Shown: positions 1 through 8,833, counted from the stretch's first letter. The stretch is 33,145 nucleotides of DNA from Nocardioidaceae bacterium (GCA_025934895.1 JAICWH010000030.1:1-33145), one strand, 5' to 3'. The notes: generated by a model not told the origin, from the sequence alone. Program-made: numbers and translations.

Positions 1-139
1 AGTGCGCCCGGCTGGGACATCTTTCGCATACCCGAACCATAAGGCCGACTCGGCTGTGAGGCGCGGGCCCGATGGGCCGCCGAAGCAGCTGGGCCCCGGC
101 TGCGGCCCGGGCGGGGCCGCTGCGCACACTGGGACCCTC

Positions 140-616
140 ATGCTGGTCACCAACCACGTCCTGTCCGGGGCGCTCATCGGGTACGCGACCCGCAGGGCGC
201 CCGTCGCCTTCACCGTCGGGGTGGCCTCCCACCTGGCTCTCGACGCGGTGCCGCACTGGGGCGACGACCGGGCCATCGAGGACGTGCTGCACATCGCCGT
301 ACCGGACGGGTTGCTGGGCGCCACCGCGATGGCGGTGGTGACGCTCACCAGCGCACCGCAGCGACGTCTGCGGGTGCTGGCAGGCATGGCCGGCGCGGCG
401 TTGCTGGACATGGACAAGCCCAGCAGGCTGTTCTTCGGCTTCTCGCCCTTTCCGGGCGTCGTCGACCACGTTCACCAACGGGTCCAGCGGGAGTCAGCGG
501 GCCGGCTGCCCCAGGAGTTCGTCGTCGGCTCGGTCCTGATGGTGGTGGTGGCGGTCTGCACCAGGAGGAGGGGAATGCCCGGACCCCCTCGGCCGGTTGG
601 GACGGCGTCCGGCTGA
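140..616 (+). CDS. Small integral membrane protein, possibly a YdjM/DUF457-like metal-dependent hydrolase relative
   Basis: This is a 158-aa protein read from ATG 140. The frame stays open back to the window edge (GTG at 2), but the extra 46 residues are Gly/Pro-rich with no hydrophobic character, so I take 140. Several hydrophobic segments suggest a polytopic membrane protein. The N-terminal TNHVLSGALIGY and the following SHLALDAVPHWGDD resemble the His/Asp pattern of membrane-bound metal-dependent hydrolases (DUF457/YdjM). That resemblance is only by eye and the activity is unproven. The gene ends 33 nt before the start of the PEP mutase-like gene on the same strand, so the two may be co-transcribed. 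The family assignment is tentative; the reading frame itself is well supported. Confidence 0.6.
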   Translation: MLVTNHVLSGALIGYATRRAPVAFTVGVASHLALDAVPHWGDDRAIEDVLHIAVPDGLLGATAMAVVTLTSAPQRRLRVLAGMAGAALLDMDKPSRLFFGFSPFPGVVDHVHQRVQRESAGRLPQEFVVGSVLMVVVAVCTRRRGMPGPPRPVGTASG

Positions 617-648
617 CCGTGCCGCGCATCCCGACGGAAGGAACCACC

Positions 649-1431
649 ATGACCGACGCCCAGGCCACCCTCGCCAGCGATCTCCTCCGGCTGCACCGGG
701 ACCCCGAACTGCTCACGGTGGTGAACGTGTGGGACGTGATCAGCGCCAAGGTGGTCAGCGACATCAGCGGCACGAAGGCCCTGGCGACGGCGAGCCACTC
801 GATTGCGGCGTCGCGCGGCTACCAGGACGGCGAGAACATCCCGGTCGAGGAGATGATAGAGGAGGTACGACGGATCGCCGCCGCAACCTCCCGGCCGGTG
901 ACCGCCGACCTGGAAGGCGGTTACGGCGACGCGGTCGAGACGATCCGCAAGGCGATCGGCGTCGGGGTCGTGGGCGCGAACCTCGAGGACCGGATGAAGC
1001 CTCTTGTCGAGGCAGCGGCGCAGGTCGAGGCCGTGATGGCGACGGTTGAGGCGGAGGGCATCCCGGACTTCGTGCTGAACGCACGCACGGACGCCTTCAT
1101 CCGGGCCGGCGACCGCACACCCGCGGACGTGCTGGCGGATGCCGTCGAGCGCGGCCGGGCCTTCCTGGACGCCGGGGCCCCGGCGGTCTTCGTGCCCGGC
1201 ATCCTCGACGAGGTCCAGATCGCCACCCTGGTCGACGCCTTCGGGCCGCAGCGCCTGACCACGATCGGCCTTCCGGGCACCCCGCCCTTGGCGCGTCAGG
1301 CGGAGCTCGGGGTGGCTCGGGTGTCGTTCGGTCCGATGTCGCAGCGGGTCGCCCTGACCGCGCTGGCCAGGCTGGTCGAGGCGGTGCACGAAGGCGGTGG
1401 CGTCCCCGAGGACATGCGTCCCCTGAACTGA
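649..1431 (+). CDS. Isocitrate lyase/PEP mutase superfamily protein
   Basis: The 260-aa product belongs to the isocitrate lyase/phosphoenolpyruvate mutase TIM-barrel superfamily, whose members cleave or rearrange C-C or P-C bonds of 2-oxo or 2-hydroxy acids using Mg2+. Visible family motifs are VNVWDVISAKV near the N-terminus, TADLEGGYGD (metal-binding Asp/Glu), NLEDRMKP and NARTDAF. The isocitrate lyase KKCGH loop is absent, so it is a PEP-mutase-like 'phosphonomutase family' enzyme of unknown substrate. I chose ATG 649 because GGAAGGA lies 6 nt upstream (636-642). An in-frame GTG at 619 is possible but has no comparable site. It runs convergently toward the dienelactone hydrolase gene; a hairpin separates the two. 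Confidence 0.85.
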   Translation: MTDAQATLASDLLRLHRDPELLTVVNVWDVISAKVVSDISGTKALATASHSIAASRGYQDGENIPVEEMIEEVRRIAAATSRPVTADLEGGYGDAVETIRKAIGVGVVGANLEDRMKPLVEAAAQVEAVMATVEAEGIPDFVLNARTDAFIRAGDRTPADVLADAVERGRAFLDAGAPAVFVPGILDEVQIATLVDAFGPQRLTTIGLPGTPPLARQAELGVARVSFGPMSQRVALTALARLVEAVHEGGGVPEDMRPLN

Positions 1432-1461
1432 CGTCCAGACGCCAGGCGCTCGGTCGGCAGC

Positions 1462-1488
1462 CCGCGTCCAGGTCCGACCCGGACGCGG
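1462..1488. terminator. Hairpin between convergent genes, putative bidirectional terminator
   Basis: CCGCGTCC (1462-1469) pairs with GGACGCGG (1481-1488). Inside the loop GGTC and GACC can extend the stem after one mismatch. It lies midway between the ends of two convergent genes (1431 and 1523). There is no T-tract, as is usual in very GC-rich actinobacteria, so terminator function is inferred. Confidence 0.45.
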
Positions 1489-1522
1489 CGCGGGGCGGGT
1501 CGTCGAGCACGCCACGACCGGC

Positions 1523-2263
1523 TCAGCCGTGCAGCCGCTCCTGGAGGAAGGCCAGGATCCGGTCCACCGCCTCCTGCTGACGGTGCTCCGTGACCACCGC
1601 GTGCCCGCGACCCTCGAACTCGACCGCGACGAACTTCTCGCCGAGCTGGCGACGCAGCGTCGCGAACCGGGTGCCGGTGGCCGGGTCGGTGCGGTATCGC
1701 AGCCCGAGCACCGGGCACCCCTCGGCCGCCCGACGCCGCACCAGGTCGAGGTCGTGGGGCGAGAGGTTCAGGTCGGCCGAGCGGCGCCTGCCGATGGCGA
1801 ACGGCAGGGAAGGCTGGCAGAGGACCGGCGCGGTGACCGAGCCGTCCACCATCATGGCCAGCGCGAACCCTCCGGTGAAGCACATCCCGAGCGCGCCGAC
1901 ACCGGGGCCTCCGAGCTCGGCATGCAGCGTGCGCGCCAGGGACCGCAGCCAGTCGGCGACCGGCGACGTCTCGGTTACGGCGAGCTTGGTGAACTCCTTG
2001 CTGACGCAGAGCGAGGGCATCACCCTGGCAACGTCCCGCAGCGCCGCCGGGCCGCCCACCTTGCCGAACAGCCGCGGCATCACGACCGTGTGCCCGGCCG
2101 CGACGACCTCCTCGGCGAACGCGATGACGTTGTCGGTGATGCCCGGGATCTCGTGGATCAGGACGACACCCGGTCCGGCGCCCTTGCGGTACGTCGGATG
2201 CGTGACACCGTCAGCGGTGTGGGTCCCCGAGGTCCAGGTGTCGAGCGCCGAGCCGTCACTCAC
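1523..2263 (-). CDS. Dienelactone hydrolase family protein
   Basis: This 246-aa alpha/beta hydrolase matches the dienelactone hydrolase family. The nucleophile is Cys128 in GMCFTGG (the family G-x-C-x-G-G elbow), with Asp193 (YRTDPATG) and His221 (GRGHAVVTE) completing the triad. HEIPGI at residues 37-42 holds the Glu that activates the Cys in classical DLH. Classical enzymes open dienelactones from chloroaromatic degradation, but nothing nearby supports that pathway, so the substrate is unknown. The GTG start at 2263 overlaps the stop of the upstream PRC-barrel gene (GTGA, 4-nt overlap), making it the last gene of a four-gene leftward operon. Confidence 0.88.
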   Translation of the reverse strand: MSDGSALDTWTSGTHTADGVTHPTYRKGAGPGVVLIHEIPGITDNVIAFAEEVVAAGHTVVMPRLFGKVGGPAALRDVARVMPSLCVSKEFTKLAVTETSPVADWLRSLARTLHAELGGPGVGALGMCFTGGFALAMMVDGSVTAPVLCQPSLPFAIGRRRSADLNLSPHDLDLVRRRAAEGCPVLGLRYRTDPATGTRFATLRRQLGEKFVAVEFEGRGHAVVTEHRQQEAVDRILAFLQERLHG

Positions 2264-2700
2264 GGCCCGTCGCGGACCACGACCGCATAGGACCCGACGC
2301 CCACCAGACGCGCCGCCTCGACCTCGGTCCCGCCGTCGACCAGCAGCGCGATGAGGGCACCGGACGTGGCGTCGAAGTCCACGTCGGCGACCGTGCCCAG
2401 CTCGTCACCTGTGGAGGTGAGCACCCGCTTGCCGAGGACCCGGTGCGCCTTGCCGGACAGCGCTTGGACCGTGTCACCGCCGTCTCCGACCCGGTCCGCG
2501 TCCGTGACCGTGACCGCGTCGGCACCGAAGGCGGTGATGTCGGACCAGCGCAGCATGTCGCCGCGTTCGGTCTTCTTCTTCAGCTGCACCCCCGCCACCG
2601 CGCGGGTCGTCGGGTCGATGACGAGCCGGGACACCTTGCCCACGGTGCTGGCGGTGCTGGAGCTGACCACCTTGCGGCCCCTTGCCTCGGAGAACAGCAT
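2260..2700 (-). CDS. PRC-barrel domain protein (146 aa)
   Basis: The 146-aa soluble protein consists of two consecutive PRC-barrel-like beta modules, about residues 1-75 and 76-146. The pattern GKRVLTSTGDELGTVADVDFD, quoted here only by its ends GKRVL and VADVDFD, is typical of the family, as is KVVSSSTASTVGKV at the N-terminus. PRC-barrels occur in RimM, in the photosynthetic reaction centre H subunit and in many actinobacterial proteins of unknown role; they often bind protein partners. Its ATG shares one base with the stop of the 199-aa PRC gene (TGATG), and its own stop overlaps the dienelactone hydrolase start. Translational coupling across the operon is likely. No catalytic motif is visible. 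Confidence 0.82.
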   Translation of the reverse strand: MLFSEARGRKVVSSSTASTVGKVSRLVIDPTTRAVAGVQLKKKTERGDMLRWSDITAFGADAVTVTDADRVGDGGDTVQALSGKAHRVLGKRVLTSTGDELGTVADVDFDATSGALIALLVDGGTEVEAARLVGVGSYAVVVRDGP

Positions 2701-3299
2701 CAGCGGGGTCCTCCCAGCTGGGCCCGGAACGCCTCGACAGCGGCACCGAAGCCGGCCAGGTCGCGGCCCACGAACTCCTTCGCGCTCGCCGGCACCATCA
2801 GGTGCTCACCGGAGGCAGCGATGGTGTCGGGCAGCGGGATCAGGACCTTCTCGCCCTGCGTGCCCAGCGCCTCGGACGCCTCGATCTCGTAGCCCACCAC
2901 GTCGCACTGACCGGAGGACTGCCCGGCCGAGCCGGTGGTGACCGACACGATGACGTCCCGCACCACCCCGAGGTCGACGCCTGCGTCGGAGAGCACCTGG
3001 GAGCCCAGCACGTTCGCGCCGGACCCCCCGGAGGCGCGTGACGCATCGAGAACCGCCTTCGTGGGTTGCAGGACGCTCTCGTCCCGGATCATCACGGCGT
3101 CGGCTCCCAGCGCACTGACGGCGCTCCAGGCCAGGCTCTCCTTGAGCGGGCCGGCGAACAGCCCGCGCCCGGCCAGGGTGAAGCCACCCACCGTGCCGCC
3201 GCCCGCCGCATAGATCACGTCCTTGATCTGGGCGATGTCCTCCCCCGCCATGGTCACCACCGGGCGCCTGGTGATCTCCGAGGTCCGCATCAGCCTCAT
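2700..3299 (-). CDS. PRC-barrel domain protein (199 aa)
   Basis: The 199-aa product also has two PRC-barrel-like halves: about residues 1-80 (SEITRRPVVTMAGEDIAQIKD at the start, given here only as a landmark: SEITRRPVV then AQIKDVIY) and about 95-175 (VLGSQVLSDAGVDLGVVRD-type pattern, landmarks LGSQVLSDAG and VVRDVIVSV). It is probably a paralogue of the 146-aa neighbour. The start at 3299 overlaps by 4 nt (ATGA) the stop of a 49-aa membrane protein gene; a second ATG lies nine bases in at 3290. Function is unknown. The pairing with a tiny membrane protein suggests the PRC proteins may work at the membrane, which is inference. Confidence 0.8.
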   Translation of the reverse strand: MRLMRTSEITRRPVVTMAGEDIAQIKDVIYAAGGGTVGGFTLAGRGLFAGPLKESLAWSAVSALGADAVMIRDESVLQPTKAVLDASRASGGSGANVLGSQVLSDAGVDLGVVRDVIVSVTTGSAGQSSGQCDVVGYEIEASEALGTQGEKVLIPLPDTIAASGEHLMVPASAKEFVGRDLAGFGAAVEAFRAQLGGPR

Positions 3300-3445
3300 C
3301 TGCGGTCACCGGACCCGGGTCTGCGCGGGTTGCCCGGACTGATGATCACTCCTCCGCGACGTCGTCTGGCCTGCACGACCAGAGCGGCCACCACCAGCAG
3401 CACGATCACGACGAGGGCCACGATGACCCAGCCCCACCACTCCAT
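3296..3445 (-). CDS. 49-aa single-pass membrane protein, first gene of the PRC-barrel operon
   Basis: Reading the minus strand from ATG 3445 gives a 49-residue protein: MEWWGWVIVALVVIVLL, then a continuing hydrophobic stretch to about residue 24, then a basic RRRR cluster at residues 27-30 and a polar tail ending SGDR. The layout is that of a single-pass membrane protein with a basic cytoplasmic tail. GGAGGAG (complement of 3450-3456) sits 4 nt upstream as a strong ribosome binding site. Its stop overlaps the next start in ATGA, so it is very likely translated as the first gene of the operon. I recognise no family beyond small actinobacterial membrane proteins. Confidence 0.78.
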   Translation of the reverse strand: MEWWGWVIVALVVIVLLVVAALVVQARRRRGGVIISPGNPRRPGSGDRR

Positions 3446-3531
3446 GGCACTCCTCCGGACGCTGACACGGCAAAACTACCTGAGCCGTCATCCGGGATGC
3501 AGGGGGACGCGCGCAACTCCCGAGCGGCGCC

Positions 3532-3537
3532 TAGCCT
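3532..3537 (+). promoter_or_regulatory. Putative -10 (TAGCCT) for leaderless gene at 3544
   Basis: TAGCCT fits the actinobacterial TANNNT -10 and ends 6 nt before the ATG at 3544. That places the transcript start on or beside the start codon; no ribosome binding site is visible there. Confidence 0.45.
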
Positions 3538-3543
3538 GGACCG

Positions 3544-4173
3544 ATGGGCCCGGACCCGCATGGACCGTTCCGCGTCGGCTTCGACGCCGGCGTCACCCCC
3601 GACAAGTGGGCCAGGGTGTGGGCCGAGCGGATGCCGAGGCGCCGGCTCGATCTGGTCCACTTGGCCGGCCAGGACGGTGTGGCACTGTTGCGCACCGGTG
3701 CCCTCGACATGTGCCTCCTGCGGCTGCCGGTGGACCGCGACGGCCTCCATCTGATCCCGTTGTACGACGAGCAGCCCGTCGTCGTGGTCTCCGTGGACCA
3801 CCCCGTCGCGGCCTACGACGAGGTCGACGTGACCGACCTGGCCGACGAGCACCTGCTGCAGGTTCCGGACACCGTGCCCGGGTGGCGCGGTGCCGCCACC
3901 GGGGTCGCGGACGGCACCCGGCCCCCGGTGCGCGGGACGGACCTGCGGAAGGCGGTTGAGACGGTCGCCGCAGGCGCCGGTGTCCTGGTGCTGCCGATGT
4001 CACTGGCCCGGCTGCACCACCGCAGGGACGTGACCTCCGTGCGCGTCACCGGGGTCCCGGCCACCCAGGTCGGCCTGGCCTGGCCCGTGACCGCGGACGA
4101 CGACCGGGTCGAGGCCTTCATCGGGGTCGTGCGGGGGCGCACCGCGAACAGCTCGAGGGGCCGAGGCGGCTGA
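3544..4173 (+). CDS. LysR-type substrate-binding domain protein without a DNA-binding domain
   Basis: The 209-aa protein matches the effector-binding (periplasmic-binding-protein-like) domain of LysR regulators. FRVGFDAGVTPDKWARVW opens the domain, followed by VALLRTGALDMCLLRLP (the 'L..G.lD..i' pattern), LYDEQPVVVVSVDHPVA and GAGVLVLPMSLARL (the late 'G.Gia.lP' element). LysR proteins normally begin with a winged helix-turn-helix of about 60 residues, and there is none here or just upstream. The product should therefore bind a small ligand but not DNA on its own. It may be a remnant, or a stand-alone sensor found in some actinobacteria. The start fits a leaderless mRNA. Confidence 0.78.
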   Translation: MGPDPHGPFRVGFDAGVTPDKWARVWAERMPRRRLDLVHLAGQDGVALLRTGALDMCLLRLPVDRDGLHLIPLYDEQPVVVVSVDHPVAAYDEVDVTDLADEHLLQVPDTVPGWRGAATGVADGTRPPVRGTDLRKAVETVAAGAGVLVLPMSLARLHHRRDVTSVRVTGVPATQVGLAWPVTADDDRVEAFIGVVRGRTANSSRGRGG

Positions 4174-4174
4174 C

Positions 4175-5680
<1,506 letters not shown>

Positions 5681-5775
5681 CTACACCGCCGGTCCGGCGG
5701 TCACGGAAGACCGGGACGGGGCCGGCCTCCCCCGCTGGCCGACCCCGGTCCCTGCTTGCGCGCCCTGCCCCCCGG

Positions 5776-5789
5776 GCAGTGCGCACTGC
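5776..5789. promoter_or_regulatory. Perfect 14-bp palindrome in the guaB1-galK divergent region
   Basis: GCAGTGCGCACTGC is a perfect palindrome in the 231-bp space between the divergent guaB1 (start 5668) and galK (start 5900). It could be an operator for a dimeric repressor. No regulator is assigned, and a chance origin is possible in GC-rich DNA. Confidence 0.35.
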
Positions 5790-5887
5790 GTTCCCCCTCC
5801 GCGGCGCCCCGGCGTCACGGTCACCCAGCACAACGCGCGGGAGACGGAAGGGTCACGGGTCTCGGCGAACTTTCCTCGGAACCCGCC

Positions 5888-5893
5888 TACAGT
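5888..5893 (+). promoter_or_regulatory. Putative -10 (TACAGT) for leaderless galK
   Basis: TACAGT fits TANNNT and ends 6 nt before GTG 5900. This supports 5900 as the galK start on a leaderless mRNA. I see no clear -35. Confidence 0.4.
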
Positions 5894-5899
5894 GACGCC

Positions 5900-7084
5900 G
5901 TGGACACCCTGGACCCCGGCGACCCGACCAGCATCTCGAGGAGCGTGACCGCCTGGTTCGAGCGCCTGCACGGCCGCTCGGCGCTCGGCGTGTTCGCCGC
6001 GCCTGGACGGGTGAACCTGATCGGCGAGCACGTCGACTACAACGGTGGGCTGTGCCTGCCGATGGCCCTCCCGCACGCGACGTACGCCGCGGTCGGCCGC
6101 CGTGCGGGCGACACCGTCACCGTCGCCAGCCGCCAGCAGCACGACACCCCGTTCACCGGTCGGGTCGCCGAGCTGGGGCCGGGGTCGGTGACGGGATGGG
6201 CCGCCTACGCCGCCGGGGTCCTGTGGGCGCTGCGCGAGGACGGCTGGGACCTGCCCGGGATGGACATCACCGTGGACAGCCGGGTCCCGGTCGGCGCGGG
6301 GCTGTCCAGCTCGGCGGCGATCGAGTGCTCGGTCGCCCTGGGAGCGGCCGAGCTGTCCGGGGTGGCCGTGGACGACGAGGTCCGCGCCTCCCTGGTGCGG
6401 GCCTGCATGCGCGCGGAGAGCGAGGTCGCGGGTGCCCCCACCGGTGGTATGGACCAGACGATCGCGCTGTTCGGTGAGGCCGAGGCGGCGCTGCTGCTGG
6501 ACTGCCGGGACTGGTCGACCCGGCAGGTGCACTGGGACCCGGCCTCCGCCGGGCTGACGCTGCTCGTCGTCGACACCCGAGCCTCGCACTCGCTCTCCGA
6601 CGGCGGCTACGAGTCACGTCGGCGGGACTGCGAGACGGCGGCGGCCGAGCTCGGGGTCGATCTCCTGCGGGACGTGGTCGACCAGGACTCCGCCCTGGCG
6701 TCGCTGGGCGACGAGCGGGTCCGGCGACGGGTGCGGCACGTGTTCACCGAGATCGAGCGGGTCCGCCGCGCCGTGGACGAGCTCGAGGCCGACGACTTCG
6801 AGACCCTGGGCGCCACGATGACCGCGTCGCACGTGTCACTGCGCGATGACTACCAGGTCTCCTGCGCCGAGCTCGACGAGGTGGTGGACACCGCCCTGCG
6901 GCACGGCGCGCTCGGCGCGCGGATGACCGGTGGCGGCTTCGGCGGGTCGGCCATCGCGCTCGTCCCGGACGACCGGCTCCAGGAGGTCGCGGCAGCCGTC
7001 CAGCAGGCCTACTCCGAGCGGGGCTGGGAGGCCCCCGGTTTCCTCACCGCGCTCCCGAGCGCGGGGGCCCGCCGGCTGGCGTGA
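5900..7084 (+). CDS. galK: Galactokinase
   Basis: Galactokinase phosphorylates alpha-D-galactose to galactose 1-phosphate with ATP (Leloir pathway, cytoplasm). Read from GTG 5900 the protein is 394 aa, the usual family length. The galactokinase signature GRVNLIGEHVDYNGG is at residues 36-50, the GHMP ATP-binding motif VPVGAGLSSSAA at about 129-140, the catalytic Asp in GGMDQ (Asp185) and the third GHMP motif MTGGGFGGS at 342-350. The frame is open well upstream, but galactokinase homology begins only after 5900; GTG 5945 is a second candidate. No galT or galE is nearby, so it stands alone. It is divergent from guaB1 and convergent with a small gene. Confidence 0.93.
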   Translation: MDTLDPGDPTSISRSVTAWFERLHGRSALGVFAAPGRVNLIGEHVDYNGGLCLPMALPHATYAAVGRRAGDTVTVASRQQHDTPFTGRVAELGPGSVTGWAAYAAGVLWALREDGWDLPGMDITVDSRVPVGAGLSSSAAIECSVALGAAELSGVAVDDEVRASLVRACMRAESEVAGAPTGGMDQTIALFGEAEAALLLDCRDWSTRQVHWDPASAGLTLLVVDTRASHSLSDGGYESRRRDCETAAAELGVDLLRDVVDQDSALASLGDERVRRRVRHVFTEIERVRRAVDELEADDFETLGATMTASHVSLRDDYQVSCAELDEVVDTALRHGALGARMTGGGFGGSAIALVPDDRLQEVAAAVQQAYSERGWEAPGFLTALPSAGARRLA

Positions 7085-7102
7085 GGTCCGGCGCTCAGGT
7101 CC

Positions 7103-7141
7103 GGTCCTCGGCTCTGGTCCTCGGCTCTGGTGCTCAGCTCT
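7103..7141. repeat. Three tandem 13-bp repeats across the stop of the 70-aa gene
   Basis: GGTCCTCGGCTCT occurs at 7103 and 7116, and the variant GGTGCTCAGCTCT at 7129. The third copy contains the stop (TCA, 7134-7136) of the leftward 70-aa gene. The period and placement mirror those of the 4175-4239 array, although the unit sequence is different. Confidence 0.85.
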
Positions 7142-7346
7142 GGGCGGGGTCCGCGTTGCTGATCGCCTCGGCGTTCGAGCGCAGCCATGCCTCCGGACGC
7201 GTCTCGCCGATCTGGGAGAGGCCCCTTTCGAGCTCCTCGCGCACCGTGTCCTCGGGCGCCCCGGCCTGCCAGGACAGCACCCGGTCCAGCACCGCCTGGA
7301 CGGCCTCGTTGTCTTCCTCGTGACGCAGCTCGGTGTTGTCGCTCAT
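7134..7346 (-). CDS. Small acidic protein of unknown function (70 aa)
   Basis: The 70-residue protein is highly charged and predicted soluble: MSDNTELRHEEDNEAVQ, then an amphipathic helical centre and TRPEAWLRSNAEAISNADP. I recognise no family. It begins 9 nt after the stop of the upstream membrane protein gene and is therefore probably the third gene of the tetR operon. Its last codons lie inside a 13-bp tandem repeat, so the C-terminus may vary between strains. Confidence 0.65.
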   Translation of the reverse strand: MSDNTELRHEEDNEAVQAVLDRVLSWQAGAPEDTVREELERGLSQIGETRPEAWLRSNAEAISNADPAQS

Positions 7347-7355
7347 GACCGGCCA

Positions 7356-7985
7356 CTACCCAGCGTCGCCGGCCACCACACGCTCCGGCGGGACGAGCCC
7401 CGCGTCCCGCAGCTCGAGTAGCGCGAGCGAGCGTACGGCGGCCGCGTCGCCGGACCGCCAGGCGCCCACCGGGTCGGCACTGACCCGGGCGAGCCGGTGC
7501 ATCGGCTGGTGGGCCATCGCCCGCAGCGCGAAGAGCTCGAGGTCCGCGGAGCTCTCGACCAACCGCTGGCCGGCGGTCGCCTCGCGCACGAACCGCCATC
7601 GGCGCGGGAGGTAGACCGCCAGGACCACGAGGATCGGCACGGCCGCCACGGCGACCGCCAGCCACAGGGCCAGGTGCTCGACGGCCTGCACCTGCGACGA
7701 GCCCGCCGCCGCCATCCGGTCCGCGGCGCGGCCGGCGCCGTCGAAGGGCGCCCCCGCCTGGTCCCCGACCAGCGGCAGGTCCCCGAGTGACCGTCCCGCG
7801 TCGCGCAGCTCACTGGCGAGCCTGACCCCCGCGGCCTCGATCTCGTGCCCGGGCGCGGCGAGCCCGAGCGTGGCGCGGCGCACCACATCCGCAAGCCACA
7901 GCCACAGGGCCGCCCAGACGACGACGGCGACGTCGGTCAGCTGCTGGCGGGTCCGGCGCGAGCGGTCGCCGGCGTACACCCTCAT
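7356..7985 (-). CDS. Membrane protein with two TM segments, translationally coupled to the TetR gene
   Basis: The 209-aa protein has a hydrophobic segment at about residues 17-35, a roughly 65-residue polar loop, and a second segment at about 104-126 followed by basic RRWRFVRE. The remaining 80 residues are helical and cytoplasmic or periplasmic depending on topology; WLADVVRR and MAHQPMHRLARV are landmarks. I recognise no named family. The ATG shares one base with the TetR stop (TGATG), so translation is almost certainly coupled. A regulator tied to a membrane protein of this kind suggests the regulator controls its own operon. The frame is open far upstream inside tetR, but only the ATG at 7985 makes biological sense. 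Confidence 0.72.
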   Translation of the reverse strand: MRVYAGDRSRRTRQQLTDVAVVVWAALWLWLADVVRRATLGLAAPGHEIEAAGVRLASELRDAGRSLGDLPLVGDQAGAPFDGAGRAADRMAAAGSSQVQAVEHLALWLAVAVAAVPILVVLAVYLPRRWRFVREATAGQRLVESSADLELFALRAMAHQPMHRLARVSADPVGAWRSGDAAAVRSLALLELRDAGLVPPERVVAGDAG

Positions 7986-8728
7986 CAGTGCGCCGACTCG
8001 GACCGGATCAGCGCGATCCGCTCCAGCAGCTCCTCGAGCGCCTCCTCGAACTCGACGGCCGAGTGGTCCTCGGCCAGCGCGTCGGAGAGCCGCTCGACGG
8101 TGGGAAAGGTCATCGGCTTGTGGTTGCGCTCCTCGCCGTCGTCGGTGATGTCGAGCGGGCCGACGTCGGCGCCGAGTGCGGAGACCTCCAGGAGCAGGTG
8201 GCCGAGCAGGAAGCTGGTGAACGCCCGGTAGGCCGACACCGCGGCGCTCTCCGCGAACCCCTCGCTCAGCAGCCCGTTCAGGAACGACTCGACCGTCTGC
8301 AGGCTGCGCAGCGGGGGCCGGAGCCACGGGGCCTCGGTGGGCCTCGACGCGACGAGCGGGAACGCCTTGGGGTGCGCCAGTGCCACCCGTCGTACGCCGT
8401 GCGCGATCCGCTGCAGGAAGTCCTGCCAGCCGTCGCGGGGCTCGTCCAGGATCTCCTCGTCGGCGAGCATCTCGCCCAGGATGCTCTCCACCACCGCGTC
8501 CAGCAGGTTCTCCCGGCCGGGGACGTAACGGTAGAGCGACATCGCCTCGACCCCGAGACTGCTGCCGAGGCGACGCATGGACAGCCCGGCCAGCCCCCAC
8601 TCGTCGATGTAGCCCACCGCGGCGGCGACGATCCGCCGTCGGTCGAGCGGCTGACGGACCGACGGCGCATCGTCGCCGGCCACGACGGCCGCGTCCCCGT
8701 CGACGACCTGGTCCTCGTCCTGGGGCAT
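7985..8728 (-). CDS. TetR/AcrR family transcriptional regulator with TetR-type C-terminal domain
   Basis: The 247-aa regulator has an N-terminal TetR helix-turn-helix at about residues 30-75: RRIVAAAVGYIDEWGLAGLS, then MRRLGSSLGVEAMSLYRYV, the hallmark recognition helix ending in LYRYV. The C-terminal part resembles the tetracycline-repressor-like all-alpha ligand domain (TetR_C_1 type). I chose ATG 8728 because GGAGGAGG lies 4 nt upstream; the longer frame to 8782 has no such site. A perfect CGCTTAC-GGT-GTAAGCG palindrome 89 bp upstream is the probable operator, giving autoregulation and possibly control of the divergent membrane cassette at 8921. Confidence 0.88.
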   Translation of the reverse strand: MPQDEDQVVDGDAAVVAGDDAPSVRQPLDRRRIVAAAVGYIDEWGLAGLSMRRLGSSLGVEAMSLYRYVPGRENLLDAVVESILGEMLADEEILDEPRDGWQDFLQRIAHGVRRVALAHPKAFPLVASRPTEAPWLRPPLRSLQTVESFLNGLLSEGFAESAAVSAYRAFTSFLLGHLLLEVSALGADVGPLDITDDGEERNHKPMTFPTVERLSDALAEDHSAVEFEEALEELLERIALIRSESAH

Positions 8729-8816
8729 CGGCCCTCCTCCGCTCCCTCGGGTGCCGACCGGCGGCATCGTCGGCCACCTCACGGCTACCCGCGCGACCCC
8801 GTCCGAAACAACCGCC

Positions 8817-8833
8817 CGCTTACGGTGTAAGCG
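8817..8833. promoter_or_regulatory. Perfect TetR-type operator palindrome
   Basis: CGCTTACGGTGTAAGCG consists of two perfect 7-bp half sites around a 3-bp centre. It lies in the 192-bp space between the leftward TetR gene (start 8728) and the rightward cassette (start 8921). The TTAC-GGT-GTAA core is typical of TetR-family operators. Binding by the adjacent regulator is inferred. Confidence 0.7.

Noticed and set aside
44-54. A fourth array of the 32-bp repeat
   Set aside because: Only the 11-bp core GCCGACTCGGC is present, without the CGTCCGCAGG arm or a second copy; it may be chance or a remnant.
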